Shown here: positions 34,336 through 45,943 of the stretch, piece by piece
How the letters are laid out: every line of letters starts with the position of its first letter
Numbering within the stretch: position 1 is the stretch's first letter
NCBI RefSeq assembly: GCF_022376445.1
Contig: NW_025954966.1
Span: forward strand, 1 to 64,000
Direction of reading: 5' to 3'
Source of the DNA: Fomitopsis serialis
Taxonomy: Eukaryota > Basidiomycota > Agaricomycetes > Polyporales > Fomitopsidaceae
Length of the DNA stretch: 64,000 nt
The notes under the pieces: generated by a model
Database searches by the model: none
Seen by the model: only the letters and a program-made list of their open reading frames with translations
Told to the model about the DNA's origin: nothing
Translations under genes and position numbers: made by a program

Positions 34336-36139
34336 ATGCGGTATTTCTCAACAAGGGGAGCGAACAGTCGCTCTCTTTTGAGGAGGTGGGTGTTGATCCC
34401 GACTCGTAGGACTGTGTTAACAAACAGCTAGACTGTGCTCACAGGCCTGGCTCCAATGGCGGTCTATACATCCCGGAACACATCCCAGCTCTCCCAGCAG
34501 ACTGGCAGGAACGCTGGCGGGACCACTCCTTCCAGGACCTCTCCGTAGAGATTCTGTCCCTTTACATCTCTCCCTCTGAGATCACCCGCAACGAGCTGCG
34601 CACCCTTGTGGACAAGTCCTACAGCACCTTCCGCCATCCTGAAATCACGCCGCTGAAGAAGCTGAGCGACAAGACGTATGTGCTCGAGCTCTTCCACGGC
34701 CCGACTTTCGCATTCAAGGACGTTGCGCTGCAGCTTCTCGGGAACTTGTTCGAGTTCTTCCTGGTACGGAGGAACAGCAAGAAAAGCGCAGAAGAGAAGC
34801 GGGAGAAGCTGACGGTGGTCGGTGCTACAAGCGGGGACACTGGCAGGTAAGTACGACCTCCTCATAACCTGGGACACACTCGCAAACCGTCACTACAGCG
34901 CAGCGATCTACGGCCTGCGAGGCAAGGCGGACGTCTCGATATTCATCCTCCACCCAAAAGGGCGCGTCTCGCCCATCCAGGAAGCACAAATGACGACCGT
35001 CACGGACGCAAACGTGCACAACCTCGCCGTGCGCGGCACGTTCGACGACTGCCAGGACACCGTCAAAGCGCTCTTCGCCGACGCCGCCTTCAACGCGCGG
35101 CACCGCCTCGGTGCGGTCAACTCGATCAACTGGGCGCGCATCCTCGCGCAGACGGTCTACTACTTCCTTGCGCATTTCCACGCACGCAAGGCGCTCCCGC
35201 AGGGCGCGCAGCTCCAGTTCGTCGTGCCTACGGGCAACTTCGGCGACGTGCTCGCGGGCTACTATGCCAGGTGCATGGGTCTCCCCATGGAGAGGCTCGT
35301 CGTCGCCACGAACGAAAACGACATCCTCTCGCGCTTCTGGAAGAGCGGCGCGTACGAGAAGGTCGACCGTGCGCCTGCTGCGGGCGGCGCAAGCGACGGG
35401 AAGCAAGCCGTCGGTGGCGTGCGGGAGACGCTCAGCCCCGCGATGGACATCCTCGTCTCGAGCAACTTCGAAAGACTCCTTTGGTACCTCGCGTACGAGG
35501 CTCAGGGCGCCGCCGATGACGAGCGCGAGCGGCGGCAGAAGGCATGCGCAACAGTCGACGGGTGGATGCGCGCGGTGAAGGCCGACGGGCGCGTACAACT
35601 GCCCACGGCGGTGCTGGAGGCGGCACGCAGGGACTTTGCTGCCGAGCGGATATCTGACGCACAGGTGCGTGCGACCTGTGTACTATGTGCGGTCGATTGG
35701 CATCGCTGATTGACTGGTCGGGGGCAGACGCTGGAGACGATCAGGGCATACCACAGCTCCTCGCCATCGTACATCGCCGACCCTCACACCGCGGTCGGGC
35801 TGTGCGCCGCCGCGCTCGTCGCGTCCCACAAGTGTGTCCTTGCCCCTCTTCTTACACGCTAGTGTGATGACATCGTATCTGCTCAGCCCATCAAGCACAG
35901 TGCAGGTCGTCCTCTCGACCGCGCACCCCGCGAAGTTCTCCGAGGCGGTCACGCGCGCGCTGCAGGGCGCGCCATCGTTCGACTTTGAGCGGGACGTGCT
36001 GCCGGAGGAGTTCCGTGGCCTGCTGGAGCGGGAGCGCCGCGTGGTGGACGTGCCGAATGACGTGGAGGCGGTCAAGGCCGTGATCGAGCGATTCGTGGGA
36101 GACGGGCAGGCGTTCGCCGAGAAGGGCGCGAGTGTGTAA
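34336..36139 (+). CDS. THR4: Threonine synthase
   Basis: Exons 34336-34385, 34445-34846, 34899-35664, 35728-35831 and 35887-36139 give 524 residues in an open frame. This PLP enzyme converts O-phosphohomoserine to threonine, the last step of threonine synthesis. The start MRYFSTRG is the family start. FHGPTFAFKDVALQ carries the PLP lysine; GATSGDTGSAAIYG and VPTGNFGDVLAGYYA are PLP-phosphate and fold motifs. Oddity: the family's LSFEE..GLAPNGGLYIPE segment is split. SLSFEE is encoded in the +1 frame at 34359-34385, and GLAP precedes NGGLYIPE in a shifted frame at 34446-34456. Each shift is explained by one missing base (G run 34355-34358; A run 34455-34456). As written, exon 1 splices in phase to a changed but open sequence, so the true N-terminus is uncertain. 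Confidence 0.9.
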
Positions 36140-36590
36140 ACAGTCGATACTTCAACTTGGTGACGGAACGTGCGTATGTCTGCAGGGCGTGCATTGCGTA
36201 TCTACGTAGAGGCAGCAAGACTAGAAATGTAATTGCGCGGCAGTGTTATTGTGATCGTCTGTTGTTCTGGATCGCTACAAGATGTTGGTCTAGCTTCGAT
36301 CTTCATATTGGTACGATGGTAAGTGTTCTCACTCGCCCGAAAAAGTGCGTTGCGGAGGAGAGAAGAGGCACCGGCCTGGAGAGGCGAGGTGAAGGGAGAA
36401 ACGGGCGCGACGTAGGCAGTGTCAACAGCATCGCCAGCGATTATGAGGACGTTGAGCGCCCATGAGCATCCATGAAGAGCTGGAAGCCGAAGTCCCACTG
36501 GCAGAGGGCTGTGGTCGAAGGAGCTCCCAAGCTGACGTAGACTCTGCACGGCTTGGCTCTGCCTACGACCATAACGTTTCATATGAGTGC
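36140..36590. other. Intergenic region
   Basis: Between threonine synthase and the FunK1 array. No gene supported. Confidence 0.45.
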
Positions 36591-36844
36591 TTGGACTTCA
36601 CCCCGCCACATGAAGTTCGGCCGCCTATGGTTGTCGCAAGTGGTCCGAGGGCCCTGCACCGCCCGTGGGGAACGAGACGAGCGACAAGTACTATACGCAC
36701 CACCTTCAAAATCAATGCAGGAAACTGTCAATAGGTATCCAAGTCCATGCAATCAATTGGAGAATACAGATCAACGATTACGATGCAGAGAATGTCTTGC
36801 GCTTCAGCTTCAGAAGCCGGTCGCGCTCCTCGCGTGCCTCCTGC

Positions 36845-36850
36845 TCCGCC
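36845..36850. repeat. Candidate target site duplication TCCGCC, left
   Basis: TCCGCC lies against the left end of the inverted-repeat element and again at 38015-38020. The interrupted gene tail is rich in CCGCCTCC, so a chance match cannot be excluded. Confidence 0.6.
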
Positions 36851-38014
36851 TACGGTTGCCCGATAGTCCGGGGCCGGGCATTTTTGCACGACGCGCCTTT
36901 GACGCGCCTCAGCCATATCGCGTCCGCCTGCTCCATGTCTTCTAGGACTGGGAATACTCACGTTACGGTCGTAGAAACATGACTGCTACACGTAAAGCAC
37001 TGGGAACATCAAAAGAGAGGGATTAGCAAGCTCATCGGCCCTCAAAATTCACGCGAAAGCTCGACGACCTCGGAAAATGGTAAGCGCCCGGCGCGTTACC
37101 GCGACTCGCTCGCTCGGACTCGAAGGCGCAAGTTCTACACCACCTTTATGGCCGCGGCAGACCAAGCACAGTATATATGGTGAGTTATTCATACGTGCTG
37201 TGGTTTTACTTCTCGTACTACGGGCATAGTTCGAATTGTACAGCCCATGTTCTCAGCTCGGACACTGCTGCAAATGAAGTAGCTGGTACTATGCAAAGTC
37301 AACTGGGATACTGAGCAGAACGAAGTGCTGAGGGTAGGAGAAGCTCAGAAGTGCTTTTACGTCTATCTATCTATGGCTATGACAGGTGCAAAATAATAGT
37401 GGTCTTGCCTCGGAGTCGTACTTACTGCGTTGCGGGCCTTCGTGTACATCGACAAAACCAAAATATATATCATGTGTCTCGAACCGTACATCTGAATCAC
37501 CTCATCACCCCCGGACAAAGCATGCACATCAAAACCCTACACCGAGAGCTTCAGGAAGTTTCATGAAGCTTCACTGGGCCTGCCGGACTCCGCTCAGCAC
37601 TGCAGTATCAGTAGTACCGAGTGTCATACCATCCTGCTTATGCTAATCTGCATCCCTGTTCGACATCTCACAAGTTCCTGAAAACCAGCCACGCACCAGC
37701 ATACAACATGGCCCATAGTTGTATCCTCCAGACTTGCGCCTTCGAGTCCGAGCGAGCGAGTCGCGGTAACGCGCCGGGCGCTTACCATTTTCCGAGGTCG
37801 TCGAGCTTTCGCGTGAATTTTGAGGGCCGATGAGCTTGCTAATCCCTCTCTTTTGATGTTCCCAGTGCTTTACGTGTAGCAGTCATGTTTCTACGACCGT
37901 AACGTGAGTATTCCCAGTCCTAGAAGACATGGAGCAGGCGGACGCGATATGGCTGAGGCGCGTCAAAGGCGCGTCGTGCAAAAATGCCCGGCCCCGGACT
38001 ATCGGGCAACCGTA
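36851..38014. mobile_element. 1,164-bp element with 283-bp terminal inverted repeats (MITE-like)
   Basis: 36851-37133 and 37732-38014 are reverse complements of equal length with no mismatch found by eye, starting TACGGTTGCCCGATAG. The 598-bp centre has no coding capacity and no match to known domains. The ends are flanked by TCCGCC on both sides. It is inserted in the C-terminal coding tail of FunK1 copy A, whose uninterrupted sequence can be read in copies B and C. The superfamily is not recognised from the ends. Confidence 0.85.
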
Positions 38015-39280
38015 TCCGCCTCCATCTTAGCCCTCTTCCGTTCCATTTCTTCCGCTTCCGCTGCTCTGTTCCTTTCGGCCTCCTCCCACTTGCGCCATGC
38101 CTTCAACTTCTTTAACTCCTTAAGCTTCTTCTCTCGCGACTTGAAGTATTCGACCCCCTCAGGCGTCATTTTCGCATCCTTGACTGCCTTGCGAATATAT
38201 TCGATATTATTCCAGAAGCTATCGAAGTCGCGCTTTGCTTCTTGATGAGGTTTGAGGTTTCCTTTCGGGAAGAGTTGTTTCTTTTTGGGAGCTCGCTGTT
38301 TGTTTTTGGTGAATGGATTGCGAGGCTCTGTAGTGTCCCGCCGCATGCGCTCACTCAGCAGCCAGCCCAAAAGCTGCCTGGAAAGGAACGGGACGTATTC
38401 GGGGTCGTCGTCTGCGCTCTCGTCAGTCCTATTGTCTGGGCGCTGTCTCGTCCGGTTCATAAGCAAAGCGGCCTTCTCGACGCAGCATTGCTCGTAGTCG
38501 GCCGTCATCATGGCTTCAAGTCCTTCGTCGTCGAAGGCCCAAGCGTAGTACACCATGACCCACACGAACGACTCTAAATCGTGGCGATAGAGTCGCTTGA
38601 GACGACCATTCCAATAGGCGTCCGTCAAGAGGTCAATCGCCATGAAGGGAATGGTGCCCGTCCTCTCCGAACCTTGAGGTTGGCTTGGCTGGCCGGCTAC
38701 CACCACGCGAGCACGGTCGAAGTCGCGCACCCTGACGCGCAGCGAGCTTGAGTCAACGGCCAAGTTCCAAAAGCTGATGTCGGTGTGTTCGATTCTGTGC
38801 TTGCCGTTACCGATCCGCAGGAGTTTGTGACCTATCAAGACGTTAAGTACATCGCGCAAGCGCGAAGACGTCACGCGGCAGCACTTCATTCTGGCACGCA
38901 ACATTCAGAATCACCAAGTCAGTCCGGGCGTATGTGCTGCGCGACTTGTACCATACCTCATCCTCGTATTGCTTGCACCTTCAAGTTGAAACGAAGCGGA
39001 ACTCGCAGACTCCCTGTTGTTGGACGGCGTCGGATGGAAGGGTTTTGGGTGAGCATTCCTAGGAGTCGCGGGCGGCGCCATTGATGGGCCTGCTTTCGCA
39101 TTCGTGAAGCTGGACATGGTTGTCTAAGTACAAAGTACAAAGTCCAGCCACGCACCGAGCGGTCACAACCTGAGCGCGTAGCCACAAGCACGCCATGCCG
39201 CAACACGGTCTGCTCACGTCGGACATCCCTTATTATTGTTGCCCCACATGTACCTACCGTACGGGCCTAAAACATGGAGA

Positions 39281-39282
<2 letters not shown>

Positions 39283-39315
<33 letters not shown>
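39283..39315. repeat. 33-base poly(A) tract
   Basis: An uninterrupted run of A in the 5' flank of FunK1 copy A, absent from the equivalent positions of copies B and C. No retrotransposon-derived sequence or duplication is visible beside it. Confidence 0.85.
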
Positions 39316-39316
<1 letters not shown>

Positions 39317-40180
39317 CCACAAGCACGGCTATATCGGGACGCGATCTCGGCCAATTTAGACTATATTAAAACGACGCTTGTCGGCTTCTTAGGCCTGCTG
39401 TATACGGTGCACCGAGCCAATGACTAAGTATATATGCAGACACAATCGCTTTGAACTTAGTAGTATAGTATATGTGTATAAGTAGTTCGAGTCTACATAG
39501 GGCTTCCAGCTTCACCCTCAAATGACCATAAACGGGATTACCACCAGGTCTGCTACGGAGACTAATATCATAGACCATGATGATGATGGACCACCACATC
39601 CACGGCCGCCGGTGAGTACCCCCAGCTCACCATGCGGTATAGATCAATTCTTGCTGGTAGTACTGATAAGTACGTTCTCGCAGTTGCGTCCGAATGACCG
39701 TTCGTCTCGCCGTCTGCAGTTCAAGCGCGCAAGTTCGTCAGGCTGATGGCGCGCACCGTTCGACGTTTTGTCAGACTGGTCCCGGTCAGACCATCGCGAC
39801 CCTCAGGAATTTGCACCGCTTTTGCAAAGTCAGTCTCAAGAACCGATCGACAACAGTAAAAGCGACTCGCTCACTTTCACTCAGAGCTTTGACCTCGATA
39901 TCCTCCTGCAAGCGCCATGCGTGGGCTGAGATCTCACTCACGTCGGTGGACACATCGCATGTGAGTCTGTCCGAGTCTGGATACCCATCAGAACCGAGTA
40001 ATTTCGTACATATGTATATAACCGCCTATGCTTGTCGCAAGTACTAGTGGTTCGGGGCCTGCCCGTGGAGAACGAGACGAGCGACAGATAGTATACGTAG
40101 CACCTTCAATGCAGGAAACTGTCCATAGGTATGTATCCAAGTCCGGTCGTATGATAGCAATGGAGAGCACAGATCAATGG

Positions 40181-43100
40181 TTACAATACAGAAATTACCT
40201 TGCGCCTCAGCTTCAGATTCCGGTCGCGCTCCTCGCGTGCCTCCTGCTCCGCCTCCCTCTCAGCCTTCCTCCGTTCCCTTTCCTCCGCCTCCGCTTCTCT
40301 GTCCAATCTCGCCTCCTCTGCCTTACGGTCCGCCTTCAACTTCTCGACATTCTTCTCGCGCTCCATGTAAAATTCAACCCGCTCGGGCGTCGCCTTCACA
40401 TCCTTGACTGCCTTGCGAATAGCACCAATCTTATTCCATAAGTTATCGAAGTCACGCCTTGCTTCTTGAAGAAGTTTATCGTCATGATTTCCTTCCGGTA
40501 AAAGTTGTTTCTTTTTGCGAGCTTGCTGTTCGCTGTCGGCAAACGGCCAGTCAGGATCGCTGCTTGCCTTTGTATTTGCCCTCTGCCGCAGGCGCTCGTC
40601 GCTTAGCCACTCCGCCAGCTGCCTGGCAAAGAACGGGACGTATCCGGGGCCGCCGCCTCCGCTCTCTTTAGTCCTATTGTCTGGGCGCTGTTTCGCCCGG
40701 GTCCAGAGGAAATCGAACTTCTCTCCTCGGCATTGTTCGTAGTCGGCCGTCAGCCAGGCGTGAACAGGGGAGTCCATGTCTTCAAGTCCCTCGTCGTCAA
40801 AGGCCCAAGCACAGTACACCGTGACCCACACGAATGCCTCAAGGTCGTGGCGATAGAGTCGCTCGAGACGACCATTCCAATAGGCCTCCGTCAAGAGGTC
40901 AAGCGCCATGAAGGGAACGGTGCCCGTCCTCTCCGACCCTTGAGGTTTGCTTGGCTGGCTGACTATCACCAAGCGAGCAAGGTCGAAGTCGCGCAGCCTG
41001 ATGCGCAGCGATAATGGGCAAACGCCAAGGTTCCAAAAGCTCAGGTCGGTGTGTTCGATTCTGTGCTTGTCGTTACCGATCCACAGGAGCATATGACCTA
41101 TCAAGAGGTTGAGGACATCGCGCGAAGAGATCACGCGAGACACTTACAGCGGATGCAATCGATCATGGCCCGTATGAACTCGAGGCCGGTCAGATATATC
41201 AGTGGTTTGAGCTTCTCCTCGAAGATGCACCGCAGGATGCGCTCCCCGTGTTGCTCAGCGTCGATGAGCGGCTGTGTGGGGTCACTGAAAAGGCGGAGAT
41301 GGCCTCGGATGTTGTCTGTAGACAGGTGCGCGAAGTCCTTGAATGCGACCACGTCTGTCAGCGATCCCAGCGCCTCTTTGTCCATGTCCTCGACAATTTC
41401 GCGAGCTATCCATATCATCTTGGCCTCGTTGTGGCGTGTCGTCTGAGGATATGACCATTTCGTAACATAAGACGTTGTAGGCATGTCCGGGTCCTGCGCC
41501 TCAAGCACCATCGTTCGACGCCCTCTCAGAATAGGCGAGGGCTTGTGCAGAATACGCTCTGGATCCACCACCATGGTCTTGGGCAAATCATCCTTGTCCG
41601 TTCCAACGACTTCGAAGGTCTCGACTGGCTGACGTGCCGGGTCTCTTGTGCCACCAGCCGGTCCGGGGATCTCAGCTCGCGGTGGAGATAGACACCGGAT
41701 CACGTCGAGTCTCGCCTCAGAGTTCGTCCCCTCCGGAAATCCCCACTGCGGGAGATTGAAGCGCTGGAGCAACATCACGATGAGCACGAAGTCTGCGGTG
41801 TGTGCGAGCATATTGAAGCCCTGCGCTTGAATCGCCCCCGCACTGTCGAAATACCATAACCACGTCCAATCGTCTGTATGTGTTGTGGTCAGCCCGAACA
41901 AAACAGCAGCGAACGAACACAAACCTTGGGTCAGCATGCCCAGTCCGTGATCCCTGATCAGCCCCTCTACAGAAAGCATTTCGGAAGCATAGATGGCCAT
42001 CTGCACCATCGGAGCCGGGCGCTTTGGATCGTTCTCTTTCGCTTTCTTGTTGTCACGCTTGCCGGTTGAGCTCGGCCCCTTCGTCTGGTGCTCGTGATGC
42101 TCAACTTCCGCCGTTTCGAACTACTCGCAACAGCTGGATGCGAAGCTTTGCGCTTCGAACCGGTCGGTACGTTCGCGTCTGCAGAGCACGGACATTCAGA
42201 TTCGTATAAACGTCGAGTTCGAACAAACACGGCATCTTGAACAGACGAGACGGTCTTCGATGAGACCAGCGCCGGAACCACGAGCGCCATGTCAGTGACG
42301 AAGTTGGACGGATCCGCGTATGGGACGACCTTGCCCTCTGACGGACTATACAGTCGAATGTCCTTCACCTGTGTCGGTTCGAATTTGGTCTTCTTCAGCT
42401 CGTCCGCCATCAGCACTTGGCTCCAGTCCAGTCCAAGTGAAAGGTTGTCGCTGTCATCGGTGAACGAGGCCGAGGCCCATTCTCGCGCGACTTCCCAGCT
42501 TGATGCTTGGTTTCCCCCCCGCGAAATGCCACGCCAGCTGATGTACACTAGGTCCGGCTTGCGATGCGTGATCTGTTCGTCATGGTTGCCGAGGATTACG
42601 TTCGGATCGTTGCAGACACATATGATGTCCAGGTCCGACGGTTGGCCTAACTCCCGCAGCCCTGTGCGACATTGCGCGAGAATCTCGTTCGTCAGCTTGA
42701 TGTACGGTATGTACATCGCGCTTTCAAATGCGCCAAAGCTCAACTTATCCTTGCTGTGGTGTGGATTAGATCACGTGTATGCATACGACTTCTACTCGTT
42801 ACTCACAGCTCGTCCAACCGTTCGAGTATTTCACGACTCGTACTTATCTCCTCGGCCTCCTTCATACATCTTGCAAGCTTTCCGTCGAGGTCCTGCTCGC
42901 CAGGCAAGATCGATTTCAGTAAGAACGTCTGCATGCTCTTCAGGGAGCACTGTTGGTGCGATTTGAGGTCATGTTCGATGCCGGGGGCCACGTCTTGCAA
43001 CCTGGAATGCAGCGTTCACCAAGTCAGTCGGGCATATGTGCTGCGCGACTTGTGCCCTACCTCAACCCCGTAGTGCTTGCGCCTTGAGACGAAGCGAAGC

Positions 43101-43214
43101 TCGCAGACGCGCTATTGTTGGACGGCGTGGGCCCATGAAAGGTTTGATGAGCATTCCGGGAGTTGCGGTCGGCGACATTGATGGGCCTGCTTTCGCATTC
43201 GTGAAGTTGGACAT
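40181..43214 (-). CDS. FunK1-type (fungal-type) protein kinase copy B, near full length
   Basis: Starts MSNFTNAKAGPSMSP at 43214. Exons run through LQDVAPGIEHDLK (43003 down), KLSFGAFESAMYIPYIKL (42750 down), MVQMAIYASEMLS (42009 down), DDWTWLWYFDSAGAIQAQ, TSYVTKWSYP (41470s, region of the kinase N-lobe Lys), then DVLNLLIGHMLLWIG, EHTDLSFWNL (catalytic loop), RLRDFDLAR (DFD for DFG) and HDLEAFVWVTVYCAW, ending in a long Arg/Glu coiled coil with stop at 40181. Two single-base losses interrupt it as written: near 43158 in exon 1, and near 42105, where SSSKRRK and VEHHEHQ are in adjacent frames. Allowing for those, the copy is complete and is the probable source of copies A and C. Substrate unknown. 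Confidence 0.8.
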
Positions 43215-44543
43215 GGTTATCTGGGTACAAGGTATGTACAAATCCAGCCACGCACCGAGCTGTAAGTCACCGTGGCGGAGTAGCCACAGTCAAGCCACAG
43301 TAGCGACAATCATGGCTATATCGGGACACGATCTCGGCCAACTTAGATTACCATCATATAGACCATGACGGACCACCACATCCACGGATAAGTTCTCCTC
43401 AACTCACCATGCGGTAAAGATCAATGCTTGCCGGTAGTACTAGGTCTGATATGTACGTTCTCGCTGCTGCGTTCAGACGACCGTCTTCTCGCCGTCTCGA
43501 CAGTTCAAGCGCGCGCAAGTTCGCCTGCCAGACCCCGGTGGCGCCTGCCGTTCGACATTCGTCAGATTACCAGACCGGCGTGTCGCTCAGGAGTCTGCAA
43601 CGCTTCTGCAGAGACCTACGTACATAGGTCAATCTCAAGAACCGATCGACAACAGTGAAAGCGACTCACTCAGAACCTTGACCGCGACTAGGGACTTATA
43701 GTAGGCGCTCGATATCCTTCCTGCATGCCTGCGTTGAGCGTGAGATCCCACTCGCCCCGGCACAATGCATATGAGTCTTTCCGAGAAGGCCTAAGTGTAC
43801 TCAAATGCCCAGAGACCTCCCGGATTGAATGTGTCTTGATCTCGACGCCGGCCAGAACTCTGGCCAGTCACGGCGTCAGCGAAGAACCTGACTCGGAGGC
43901 GGTACGAGCTCGTACCAGTTGAAGGAGCGGAGGCAAGAAGTGGATCGACGGCCAAGCGTAGAGTTACATACATATGCAGTCTCGTAACAGCGCAGAGAGT
44001 AGTGTCGGACGCACATCTGCGACGTCCTCGACCGGCTGGAGACGAAACAACCGTAAGGCATGCGCTCGATGGAAGTCAGAGATGCGACGCTGAATGCTGG
44101 CATGGAGGACTCGCGCAGCCCTCCGTTTGCAACTGGAGCACTAGAATATCAATTCGAGACTCACAATTGAAATCGAATGCCAACGCGCGGATGCAGCACA
44201 AACCCATGTCAAGGTGTGTCTACCGCGCTCCAGTGCCAGTGCGGTGGACAGCGAGCTGAGGCGGCCATCCACGCCAGAACCTGGATCAAGAGCAGCTGGC
44301 CCGTGCACGACGCGACTGATACATTGCCAACAAAGCGGACCATGGCGAGCGACGAGCGTACCTATTTGACGAGCGTCAGATGGCAGGAGGCGAGGGAGAT
44401 CAGAGCGCTCCGCATCACTGACTGCAAGGTTCACGCGCACGGTCGTCCCGAACCACCATGCACCATCCCCGCCACAGCCCAGAACGGCGGGCAATAACGA
44501 GCAGTACTCTGCAGTGATCAAAGCTTCAGTATTCAAGGACACT
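43215..44543. other. 5' flank of FunK1 copy B and promoter region of thioesterase-like gene
   Basis: Divergent promoter region of about 1.3 kb, repeated in diverged form upstream of copy C (47076-48750). No gene supported within it. Confidence 0.5.
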
Positions 44544-45472
44544 ATGTCTGATCTTCAGGTGCAAGAGGCTACCGGCAGCCACAGTCCGAAGACGAAGCCA
44601 TCGCCCAAGGCATCCTCAATCTCCGTCCCGTTCACGTACAATCCCAGCGATGATGGCACGGACGAGAACCTTCTCATCATACTACACGGGTTAGGTGAGT
44701 CGCAACCCGAGTCTGCGAAGCGTCGTAGGCATGTCGGAACTGACGGAACCGGCAGGCGACACGCATGTGCCGTTTGGCAAGCTGGGCCGCCAGCTGAAGC
44801 TCCCGCAGACAGCCACGCTCGCGCTGCGCGCGCCCGAACAGTGAGTCCTCTCTCCCTCGTACACGCTGTTGTAGTTTCTCGTAACGGCTAGCCCCGTCTA
44901 GGGTCCCCTTCCTGTACGAGCAGGCCTTCCAATGGTACGCGTCCTTCGACCCGCTCGGCGAGCTCCTCGAGCGGCCGAACCCCACGCCCGCACTCGAGCA
45001 CCTCGACCGCGTCTTCGCGCACCTCACCCAAGACTGCGCCTGGCCGCCCGCGCGTATCCACTTCTTCGGGTTCGCTCAGGGCGGGAGCGTCGCTGCCGAG
45101 TTTGTGCTCCGGTGGTGGCGGGCACAGCTAGAGAAGCAGCGCGGAGACGCAGAATACGCGGTGCGCCCACTTGGGACGGTCGTGAGCGTGAGTGGGCCGC
45201 TGCTGTCGTACCCGACGTTGTCGACGCTCTGCCCGACGCCCGTGCTATTGTTCCACCGCCCGCCGCCCGCGGAGAGCGCGCTGAAGGCGGGGGACGTCTC
45301 GAGTTTCAAGAAGGGGTTCAGTCACTTTCTTCATGTGAAGAAGGGCTCGCGGGACGGTATGCCCGCGTCCAAGGAGGAATGGGAACCGATAATGCGATTT
45401 TGGAGTGAACGGCTCGGCAAACGCCGGATGGAAGGATTGTACGAGGTAATGAGCGGCATGACTGCGCCTTAA
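44544..45472 (+). CDS. Acyl-protein-thioesterase/carboxylesterase-like alpha/beta hydrolase, nucleophile Ser replaced
   Basis: Exons 44544-44694, 44756-44840 and 44902-45472 give 268 residues in frame. LLIILHGLGDTHVPFGKLGRQL is the oxyanion-hole segment; LALRAPEQVPFL and the W.. DPLGELLERP region follow. The nucleophile elbow reads HFFGFAQGGSVAAEF: the family GxSxG (GFSQGG) has Ala at the Ser position. PTPVLLFHRP is the strand before the catalytic Asp region, and FSHFLHVKKGSRDGMP the His region. Active family members remove palmitate from proteins or hydrolyse lysophospholipids. This member is probably catalytically dead or uses another residue. AATAAA at 45471-45476 overlaps the stop codon and is a likely poly(A) signal. 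It lies between two FunK1 copies, on the opposite strand. Confidence 0.8.
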
Positions 45473-45476
45473 TAAA
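45471..45476 (+). terminator. Poly(A) signal AATAAA overlapping the stop codon
   Basis: AATAAA begins inside the TAA stop of the thioesterase-like gene. Confidence 0.55.
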
Positions 45477-45943
45477 GCCTTGAACGAAGTAACACATTTG
45501 TATGTACGAATAGTAGACACAGTACTTCCTACCATGTAATTTCACCCGACAACGTATTGATCGAGGATGGAATTTGACATGACCACCGCCAACTAGTACT
45601 GTACAATGAAAGCACCCGGGAAGCCTTGCGTGGGCTGGGATCTCACTCACCTCGGTGGACACATCGCATGTTAGTCTGTCAGAGTCTATATACCCATCAG
45701 AACCGAGTAAGTTGATATATATGCATAGAACTTAATCGCCTATGGTTGTCGCAAGTGGTTCGTGGCCCGCCCGTGGAGAGCGAGCGACTCGGACAAGTAG
45801 TACACGTACTACTTCAATGCAGGAAACTGTCAATAAGTATCCCACTCCATTCATACGATGGCAATGGAGAATACAGATCAAGGTATACGATGCAGAGGAG
45901 AATAGATCAATAATTACGACGCAGACTTTACCTTATGCTTCAG

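Larger units (their letters stand above)
36591..39117 (-). pseudogene. FunK1-type protein kinase copy A, deleted and split by an insertion
   Basis: The N-terminal exon (39117 downward, MSSFTNAKAGPSMAP) is followed directly by the C-lobe (38885-38020): RDVLNVLIGHKLLRIG, catalytic-loop EHTDISFWNL, RVRDFDRAR in place of DFG, and YRHDLESFVWVMVYYAW. About 1.9 kb that encodes the N-lobe and upstream region in copy B is absent. The Lys/Glu-rich C-terminal tail is cut at 38014 by a 1,164-bp inverted-repeat element; the rest of the tail and 3' flank lie at 36591-36850. FunK1 kinases are an expanded fungal family of unclear substrate. This copy cannot make a complete kinase. Confidence 0.75.
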
